DNA of 64,000 nucleotides from assembly GCA_031769625.1 (NCBI GenBank), contig JAUIMM010000547.1, forward strand, positions 1,426,001-1,490,000. The letters are read 5' to 3'. The position numbers and the translations under genes are program-made. Within the stretch, counting starts at the first letter, position 1, and the number at the start of each line of letters is the position of its first letter. Below the pieces are notes generated by a model. It was not told the origin of the DNA. It did no database searches and saw nothing but the letters and a program-made list of their open reading frames with translations. Below, piece by piece: positions 56,611 to 64,000 of the stretch. Source of the DNA: Taudactylus pleione (Eukaryota; Chordata; Amphibia; Anura; Myobatrachidae).

Positions 56611-57779
56611 AGTCAGAGAGCGAGCACATGACACACCAGTGATAAAATCAAATCTTCATCAAGACAGCTTGTAGTGAAACAAAGGTAGATTTATTCAGAC
56701 GGACCAGTCACAAGATTGTGCGCACAGACGTGGACCATGCACATTGAGTTATCAGTGAGATATCCTAAACTTCATTAGGTTACAATACATTTTATAAACT
56801 CCAGTGACAATAATTAATGAAAAGGGTGTACATAATTATATTGCAATACATCATATTACAGAAACATGATTGGTGACTACGTTATCAGGGAGGAGTGACA
56901 AGGAGGTAATTAGATAATGGGGGTGTCCAGGGGAGTTGGCAAATAAAGCAAGTCCAGGGGAAAATTACTGGGATACGTGACGAGAAAATGCAGAGTCTTC
57001 ACTTTAAGGTGTATAAAGTAGTTTATTATAGTTCATAAGAGTCTCTAGTCAACAGGTCCATTGTCCATCTTGATTTCAGGTGTCATGATCATTTAATCTT
57101 TTTATTAGTGGTCCATAATCAATAAAGTATCAGGATAAGTTTCTATTATCATCTTCATTACTCATAATTCCAACGTGTCCTTTCAGCTCATAGTCCAATA
57201 TAGGAATTAAATAATTTCTTATTATATGGTTAACCCATTCCAAAGCTCTTGTGGTCACTGCAATAATCAGCTAAAGACAGTTTAATGCATTCACATAAAT
57301 TCACATACTTCATAGTTATTTAAGCGCAATACAGAAGTATTTTATTTTAAACTTAACAGTCCACCCTGTTGTTAAATATCTTAACATCATAATTATCAAA
57401 TTAAAATACTTCTTCTTTCTTTGTGAGATAGAAAAAGGAAATTAGAGTATTATAGGAGATAGTACCATACCTGAGTGGCTATGCCTGATTCGTTCCCGAG
57501 TCATTGTGATGGTGAGGGGCGCACCATCTTCCTCAGGATATAGTAAAAGAATAGGAGCGACAGCAGATGTGACGTTTCATTGTTCATCCTCATGTTTCCC
57601 AGAGGAGGCACTACTTTTAGAGAAATTACCTGGTAGGTGTGCGTGTAAGAAATAAACAGAAAACAGGGGAAAAGAAAAATGTACCCACAATCCCCCCTTG
57701 AATGCCAACAGCAGCCACCCTTGGGCCACTGATTGGGGAAGACAGTGGGACCAGCAATCCTGTGTCTGCCGTTTGCAGT
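56611..57779. other. Noncoding; possible second LTR 56629-57358 in minus sense
   Basis: TGACACACCAGTG near 56629 and CTTAACA near 57358 could be LTR ends. A minus-strand AATAAA-type signal lies near 56690. This cannot be tied to the plus-strand retrovirus that follows. Confidence 0.3.
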
Positions 57780-58085
57780 GCAGTGCCTGTGAACATAAAA
57801 GAACCTACAGTGACTCTAAAAGTAAATGATGTCCCTGTGGAATTCTTGGTGGACTCAGGAGCCTCACAGTAAGTCATGCGCACTGCACGGCCTACCAATC
57901 ACTAACCGGACACTGTTGCAGCCGTGGGTGTATCTGGCCAAGTTCACCAATTCCCTGTTCTATCAAACAGTAGTGTGCAGATAGGCCCACTACAAGATAC
58001 TCATGCTTTCCTATTAGCATCAAATGCCCCTCAAAATTTACTAGGTAGGGATCTACTGTGTAAAATGAATGGCATAATATATTGT
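57780..58085 (+). pseudogene. Retroviral protease remnant
   Basis: VEFLVDSGAS at 57840-57866 is the aspartic-protease active site, and NLLGRDLL (about 58030) is the conserved C-terminal loop. In the same frame, stops fall at 57870-57872 and 57903-57905, between the two motifs. The protease would cleave gag-pol. Confidence 0.8.
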
Positions 58086-59126
58086 ACGCAGGAGAGTGTG
58101 TTTCTAGATGTGCCTGGCCTACATGCATCTGTTGTACAGGCATCTCTAGATGTACCTATACCTCTCCTTACATTTCAGTCAGTACCTAATGCTCAGCGTG
58201 TATTGTCCCCAGAACATGAGGCAGTACTACAACGTGTGCCCACCATCCTGTGGGCAACTCACAAAGATGAGGTAGGTTTATTGCAAGATGTTACCCCTGT
58301 TTTGGTAACATTACTTCCAGGTAGGAAAGCCCCGCGCATTGCCCAATATCCACTCAAACCTGAGGTGGAGGAAGGAGTGTCTCCCACCATCTCCTCTTTC
58401 CTCCAGCAAGGGGTCCTGGTTCGCTGCACTAGCCCCTCCAAAACTCTGATTTTTCTGATAAGGAAACCAGGACCCTCAAAGTCTTACCGTATTGTACAGG
58501 ATCTCAGGGCACTAAATGCGGTGGTACAAACATGTCACCCTGTTGTACCCAATCCTGCTACCATACTAAGCCAAATACCTAGCGCTGCGACATATTTCAC
58601 TGTAATAAACTTGTGCTCGACTTTTTTCTCTATACCTCTACATCCAGAGTGTCAATACCTTTTTGCTTTCACATACCGAGGGCTGCAATATACCTGGACC
58701 AGACTGAGTCAAGGATATGTTGATTCCCCTAGTCATTTCAGTCCAGCGCTGCATGATAAATTGCAACATTGCATGTCAGCATGTCATTCTGTGCTGATTC
58801 AGTATGTTGATGACTTACTGCTTTGTTCCCCATCGCTGGAAGCCTCACTACAGGAGTCATTGTCCCTTCTCACCTTCCTAACCAGCATAGGACTGAAAGC
58901 TAGTAAAACTAAGCTGCAGCTCTTGCAGGAACGGGTACAATACCTGGGTCACTGTTTGTCACAAGGATTCAGGCATCTGTTAACCACGCGCACAGCGGCC
59001 ATAACGGCAATGGCTATTCCCCGGACACAAAAGCAAGTCCGGACATTTCTAGGGATGACCACTTTTTGCCACCAATGGATACCTGGATATGCCGCTACTG
59101 TATATCCCTGCCATTACAGTAACTAG
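58086..59126 (+). pseudogene. Retroviral reverse transcriptase
   Basis: Open for about 350 codons in frame with the end of protease. Blocks seen: YPLKPEVEEGVSPTISSFLQ (start of fingers), RKPGPSKSYRIVQDLRALN, TRLSQGYVDSPSHFSPALHD, and the catalytic LIQYVDDLLLCS near 58800. The thumb continues to LGMTTFCHQWIPGYA. The expected aspartate at the start of block A (usually F-x-V-x-D-L) reads TVINLCSTFFSIPL, so Asp has become Asn. The frame ends at TAA 59124-59126 and homology moves to another frame. Confidence 0.87.
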
Positions 59127-60110
59127 TTTCCATCACAAAGCCAGACCCTGTGATCCAAGATGATAAAACAGAACTAGCCTTTCATTTACTCAAGGCGGCC
59201 CTGGTAGCTGCTCCAGCTTTAGGGCTACCCTTTTACACCAAACCATTTTTCCTTTTTTGCACCGAATTATCAGGATGTGCAGCTGGAGTTTTAACACAAA
59301 AGCACGGCGATTGGCATCGGCCTTTAGGTTATTATAGTGCTCAGCTTGATACAGTTGCTAGAGGCCTACCACAATGTTTGCGAGCTGTTGCTGCGGCAGC
59401 CCTGCTAGTAGAAAAAACAGCAGATATAGTCTTGGGACATCGGTTGTACCTTAATGTCCCACATGCAGTTGCAGCTTTATTGAATGGGTTAGCTACAAAG
59501 CACATCACAGCATCCAGACTGACCAAATGGGAACTGGCCTTGCTCATGCCTCCCAACCTTGTTTTGCAGCGATGTACCACATTAAACCCTGCTACCTTTC
59601 TCACAGTTGTGACTGGGGGGTCACAAGGGGTGAAAGGTAAAGGAAATGTACAAAATGTTGATGATCATGACTGTGAAACACTTACACAATATCTTTGTAC
59701 CCTAAGGCCTGACATCAGAGACACAGCCATAGAAAATGCTGAACTAACCTTTTATGTTGATGGCAGTTGCCACAGGCAGAATGAGAAAGGAATACTTACT
59801 TAAGGATATGCCATCATGAGTGATACCGATATAATTGAGGCGCAAGTTCTCCCTCCACCACATTCAGAACAAAAGGCAGAACTTATTGCGCTAGGCAGAG
59901 CATGCCAATTGGCAAAGGATAGAACTGTAAATATTTATACGGACTCACAATATGCCTATGGTGTTTTACAAGATTACAGAGCCATTTGGAAACTAAGGAA
60001 CTTTTTGTCTTCTAATGAGACCCCTATATCCCATGCGGAAATTGTCAAATATCTAATGGATGTAGTATTACTTCCCAAGGAAGTGGCTGTGATAAAATGT
60101 TAGGCACACA
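59127..60110 (+). pseudogene. Retroviral RT connection and RNase H
   Basis: After the frameshift, KPDPVIQDDKTELAFHLLKA starts the connection domain (about 59135). RNase H motifs: FYVDGSC (first Asp, about 59750), EQKAELIALGRA (Glu, about 59870) and IYTDSQYAYGVL (Asp, about 59935). In-frame stops TAA 59801-59803 and TAG 60101-60103 interrupt it. Confidence 0.85.
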
Positions 60111-61237
60111 CTAGCCACCAAGACCCAGTCTCTTTGGGAAATGCAAGGGCAGACGACGCCGCTAAGAAAGTGGCTATGGAAGCGGCTCACATTACCATTG
60201 ATCAAATATATGTGGTCCCAGAGTTAGAACCGATTGTGTCATTACATATGTTCCAACCTGTCACGTATGAGAAACTAACATGCCTATATGAGTCTTGTTC
60301 ACAGAAGGAAATTTCCTCGTGGAAGGCCAAGGGATGTGAAACAGTTGACCTGGGAGTTTGGAGAGACAAATTGGGAAGCTCAGTTGCACTTAAATCACTA
60401 TTGCCAAGCTTGGCCGAGGCAGCCCATGGGCTTACTCATGTTGGAAAGGAGGGAATGGTGAGGACGGTCAAATTATACTGGTGTGCTCCAGTGTTCTCCT
60501 CATATGCAAGTAAGAGAGTACAGTCGTGCCTTACCTGTTTGTGAAAAAACCCAGGCAAAACGGTCCCAACCCCAGTGATGCATATTCCGCCTACACGAGG
60601 ACCTTTCCAAGCAATACAGATTGATTTCATACAGCTTCCACCCTGTAGGAACTTTAAGTATGTTTTGGTAATCTGTGACATATTTTCAGGGTGGGTTGAA
60701 GCTTTTCCAGCCGTAGCATGCACTGCTAGTTTCACAGCAAAGAAAATAGTACAAGAATTTGTATCCAGATATGGTATACCACATATTATTGAATCCGATC
60801 AGGGAACACACTTCACAGGACAAGTGTTTCAGGAAATGTGTCGACTTATGGGAATAGAGTCGAAATTACACTGTACCTATCGACCTCATTCGGCAGGAAA
60901 AGTCGAACGAGCAAACTTTATGATAAAGAGTAAATTGTCAAAGGTCACCGCAGAGACAGGGATGGTTTGGGTGGATGCGCTGCCCATAGTCTTGCACAGC
61001 ATGAGGGTAACTCCTAAGCCTCCCTTAAATCTCTCTCCTTATGAGATCTTGTTTGGCCGGTGCCCAAACTTAATGCTAGGCCCAGAAAAGAGTCATGCCA
61101 CTCTACATGACTTAACCACCAAGTATGTTCTTACCATGCAGAAACAGTTTAGATTAATACACAAGAGTGTGATAGCTAGTCAGCCCACCAATAATAATGA
61201 ATTAAATTTTCACAATGTCAACCTGGAAAATTTGTAA
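60111..61237 (+). pseudogene. Retroviral integrase
   Basis: Same frame as RNase H. A zinc-binding domain (HGLTHVGKEGM and CLTC, about 60425-60540) is followed by an in-frame TGA at 60542-60544. The catalytic core has IQIDFIQLPP (first Asp, about 60620), ESDQGTHFTG (second Asp, about 60795) and PHSAGKVERANFM (Glu, about 60905). All three catalytic residues are present. The end runs through ILFGRCPNLM to 61237, and the C-terminal DNA-binding part seems shifted in frame (61240-61460). Confidence 0.88.
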
Positions 61238-61472
61238 AGGTGCAAAATTTTTTACGTTCAGGTTCCCTTGTAGACCACTGCGAATGACCCTACCAGGTGT
61301 TGCTGACTACTTCAACTGCTGTCAAGGTCGCAGAAAAGCCTACCTGGATTCATGCTTCACATTGTAAGAGGGTAACCGGATCCGTACCCGTCAGCTCTCT
61401 GGTAGACGAAGCTGAGGAGGCTGACCTGACCCCAGTTCTGGAAGAGCTCTTTCAAGGAAAGTAAGCCTAGTC

Positions 61473-62735
61473 ATGACTAGGGTAGAAAGGATGGAGAATG
61501 AGAGGGCCTGGAATACAGGTTTTCTCTGTCCAAAGGAGAAGAAAGGGAAATGTGATTGGCGCTTTACAGAATTGGTGGCACTTACTGATTGTTTGATTAT
61601 AGTCATGTGGATGGCAGGAATCCTTACGTATTACATCCTTATTAGGATGATGGGAATTAGGGGAGTACAAGAGACCCCTAGTGTGGTGGTAAGTAGGGTG
61701 GTAGAGCATCCAGAGGAAAAACCAGAGTCTCTGGTAACCTTTGACCCCTATCCACTCACCAAAATATCAGGGGAAGTAAGAAGGAAAAGAGAGACCAGAG
61801 AACATGGGCCTCAGGAAAGATGCCAAGGGTTCCCTAGAATTCCCCACTGTATATGTAAATATTGTGGTCCAAATCCAGAATTGCGATGTATAAAGTGGTG
61901 TGAGGAGGAGACACCTGTGTGGGGAAGGATGACACGAGAAGCCTCCCCCATGGAAAGTAAAGATTGTCACAAAATGGCAAATGTATTCAGGTGTATATGT
62001 AGTGGTAGTATTCCTGCAAATGAATGTATTATTTGGTGTTATGAAATGGATGGAGAAGGAGTACTTGAAACCAGCACCGAAAGTCTGGTAAAACGGTTGG
62101 CCACCCATAACAGTGAAATGTCAAATGGTAATGCTGATTTAGAATATCCTGTCGAAAGTTATAATCCAATTGCTAGGGCCAGTGCATATGGAAAAAATAC
62201 TTTTATTGAACTAGCCACAACGGCTGCTGACAGTGATTGTGTAGCTCCTCCTATGCACGTCGAAGCAGCTTACAAAACTTGTTTCATTTGTATCCCCATG
62301 TCAGTGAAAGAATTAATTGACATAAGCCTATTGGAAGATAAAAATCGTATGTTCAAGGGTATAACCTTTGATTTGATAGGAACAACGCATCCCCAAGAAA
62401 ACGCACAGAGGTTCCATCTTACAAAATATAAAATTGAGTTACAGCCCAGTATATTTGAGAAGCATTGTTGGAACATCACCAGTAAAACTAGATTGCCTCT
62501 AGCTCTAGGGAATACGGAAAATTGCATACTGATTGTTGATACCAGCTACATAAATTTGGACATGTATATGCCAAAAGGCATATTCTTTGTGTGTGGGGAT
62601 ATAGCATACTCTTATTTTCCTGCCAATGCTACTGGTATATATTATTTAGGAAGGTTGACTTTTGTAGCAGCTCACTCTAACATTACAAAGTCTGACACTT
62701 TCTTCAGGGACAAAAGATCTGTCCCCCAGCTGTAG
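61473..62735 (+). pseudogene. Retroviral env surface subunit (SU)
   Basis: A 420-codon open segment. Residues about 35-60 are hydrophobic (CLIIVMWMAGILTYYILI), a late signal peptide or signal anchor behind a long basic leader. RRKRETRE near 61780 could mark leader cleavage. Two similar Cys-rich modules follow (HCICKYC...CIKWCEEE and FRCICSG...CIIWCYEM). Several N-glycosylation sites occur (NIT, NAT, NIT). Near the end the RDKR at 62706-62717 matches the furin-type SU/TM boundary, followed by a TAG at 62733-62735. SU binds the cell receptor in living relatives; the specific target is unknown. The start ATG was chosen as the first in the open frame. Confidence 0.8.
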
Positions 62736-62745
62736 ATCAGATTTA

Positions 62746-63224
62746 GGGGGTCATTCAGACCCCCTCGCGAGTGGCAGTATGCTCGCAAGCGGGTCGATGT
62801 TCCCCACTGCGCATGCGCATGACGGAGGGAGCTCCATCGTGCGCATGCGCGAGACCCGGGGAGCGACGGGCTTTCCATCGCTCCGGGTCTCGCACCAAAG
62901 GGGGCGTGCTGTCGATGTTGATTGACAGCACGCCCCCTTTGGTGGGCATGCCGGGGGCGTGCCTACCGTCTGAAGCCGACCCCACTGACTTCACTAGTGA
63001 TGTCAGTGGGAGTGATTTTGGCTCTGATAGAGCCAAAATCACTCCAGGGCTTGTGGCAGGGAGACCCTACCGCAGGGTCTCCGTCGCAAACCCGATGGTC
63101 GCGATGGTCAAGACCATCGCGACCATCTTTTTGGCCGCTCACATATGCTGTGGGTGGTCACCCACAGCTATACGAGCGGCCAGGAGGCCGCTCCATTTTC
63201 AGCGTTCAGCTCTGAATCAGGCCC
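62746..63224. mobile_element. GGGCCTGATTCAG element, group B, inverted, inside env
   Basis: TTA at 62743-62745 and 63225-63227. Starts GGGGGTCATTCAGACC, ends TCTGAATCAGGCCC; 479 bp. It separates SU from TM. Confidence 0.9.
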
Positions 63225-63227
63225 TTA

Positions 63228-63815
63228 GCTTTATTGTCACCATCACAATATATAGCTCTAGCCGCCTCTCTGGTAGGAGTTCCAGGCTTTAGCCTGTACA
63301 ATACCAGAGTAATCAATAGTATTGCGTGTGGATTAGCCAAAACCATAAATGCAACTAGTACTGCCATTGCCTATATAAATGAAGAACTAAGGGAAGTTAG
63401 AGAAGGAATGCTACAAAATAGAGTGGCTATTGATTACTTACTACTGAAGGCTGGGAGTGGTTGTGAGAAATTTAAGGGAATGTGCTGTTTTAATATCTCT
63501 GATAATTATAACCCAATAGAGAAGAAAATTCAGGATCTACAAAGTATACAAAAACATTTAAATCAAGGAAGTGAGTGGGACCCCTTTGGGTGGTTGGGAC
63601 AAGTTATGTCAAAGTGGCTCACCCATATCCTTTATTATATAGGTTATTTTCTTGTAATTGCTTTCCTCATCTATCTGGGAGTCAGGTGTATTCCAGTGAT
63701 TCTACGTCGGTGTTCCAAAATAGGAAGGCCCAACAGGAAGAAGGTAGTCCAGGTGATGGCAATGAAACCTGTGACTACATATTCTCCAGTAGCCACTTAT
63801 TTATTTATTTATTAA
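63228..63815 (+). pseudogene. Retroviral env transmembrane subunit (TM)
   Basis: The membrane-fusion subunit, cut from SU by the MITE and in another frame relative to it. Landmarks: a hydrophobic segment soon after the insertion (IALAASLVGVPGF, 63255-63295), a heptad region (LREVREGMLQNRVAIDYLLL, about 63387-63446), the disulfide loop with CX6CC (CEKFKGMCC, about 63461-63487), an amphipathic part, and a membrane span (about 63620-63690). A basic tail follows (RRCSKIGRPNRKKV). The CX6CC motif is typical of gamma- and alpharetroviral-type envelopes. The tail runs into LINE-type sequence at 63796. Confidence 0.82.
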
Positions 63816-63960
63816 CAGTTTCTTATATAGCGCAGCAAATTCCATTGCACTTTACAATTTGAATCAAGATTAACATTATACTGGGTTGTAAAAGACATAC
63901 ATACATGACATACATAAGGGTAAGAGGGCCCTGCTTGCAAGCTTACAATCTATAGGCACT
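63796..63960 (-). repeat. LINE-type 3' end with (TTTA)n tail
   Basis: (TTTA)n at about 63796-63816, then ATAGCGCAGCAAATTCCATT and AGAGGGCCCTGCTTGCAAGC. Related to 51237-51545. It interrupts the retroviral 3' region. Confidence 0.65.
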
Positions 63961-63962
63961 TA

Positions 63963-64000
63963 GGGCCTGATTCAGACCCACTCGCGAGCGCCTGTCCGCT
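63963..64000. mobile_element. GGGCCTGATTCAG element, group B, cut by window end
   Basis: Starts GGGCCTGATTCAGACCC after TTA (63960-63962); the inverted group B right end (ACTCGCGAGCG) is visible. Confidence 0.82.

Larger units (their letters stand above)
57780..63815 (+). mobile_element. Endogenous retrovirus, pol-env, decayed
   Basis: Plus-strand protease, RT, RNase H, integrase and env lie in retroviral order. Gag and the 5' LTR are not recognised upstream, and the 3' LTR would lie beyond a LINE-type insertion at 63796 or outside the window. Pol motifs fit class I (gamma/epsilon-like). Env has a TM with a CX6CC motif. At least six nonsense codons and two frameshifts plus a MITE insertion break it. 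Confidence 0.85.

Noticed and set aside
62755..63292. Open frames of 95-173 codons on both strands across env
   Set aside because: They lie in the group B MITE and reflect its inverted-repeat structure; similar frames occur in the 26 and 43 kb copies.

Overview
The window is vertebrate, intron-scale, transposon-packed nuclear DNA, most likely from an anuran amphibian with a large genome. No bacterial, plasmid or phage feature is present. The evidence for a frog-type genome is the mix of elements: a DIRS tyrosine-recombinase retrotransposon, two kinds of Ty3/gypsy element, Tx1/L1-type LINE fragments, an endogenous retrovirus, an 8-bp-duplication hAT transposon, and many short inverted-repeat elements that begin GGGCCTGATTCAG. 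The host assignment is an inference from repeat content.

Only one piece of a cellular gene was found: a 100-bp exon on the minus strand (6498-6597). It encodes the MAPEG signature and most resembles exon 2 of MGST2 (microsomal glutathione S-transferase 2). Its neighbouring exons are not recognised here, so the window probably lies largely in introns or flanks of that gene.

Layout. 1-4.65 kb: a minus-strand DIRS element with a 60-bp foldback in gag, then (TA)n. 4.7-7.2 kb: mostly unassigned sequence, a minisatellite-tailed repeat and the MGST2-like exon. 7.2-12.8 kb: nested inverted-repeat elements, an L1 fragment split by a 1-kb hAT-like element, and two minisatellites. 12.8-17.9 kb: a decayed Sushi-like gypsy pol, then an L1 3' end split by a solo LTR with a perfect 5-bp duplication; that LTR itself holds a later insertion. 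18-31.9 kb: L1 fragments, MITEs, a Tigger-like element, hAT MITEs and an element full of CCCTAA-like repeats. 31.9-37.1 kb: a complete but decayed 5,170-bp hAT transposon with an 8-bp duplication. 37.1-39.8 kb: little recognisable. 39.8-46.7 kb: a minus-strand LTR retrotransposon whose integrase lies upstream of reverse transcriptase (Gmr1-like order), riddled with later insertions. 47-57 kb: LTR-like and MITE-bearing noncoding DNA. 57.8-63.8 kb: an endogenous retrovirus (pol and env, plus strand) with several nonsense codons, its env split by a MITE. The window ends inside another MITE.

The genes do not form a pathway. What ties the window together is nesting: about ten insertions with readable target-site duplications give a relative-age series (L1 and Gmr1 oldest; LTRs and hAT elements next; GGGCCTGATTCAG elements often youngest).
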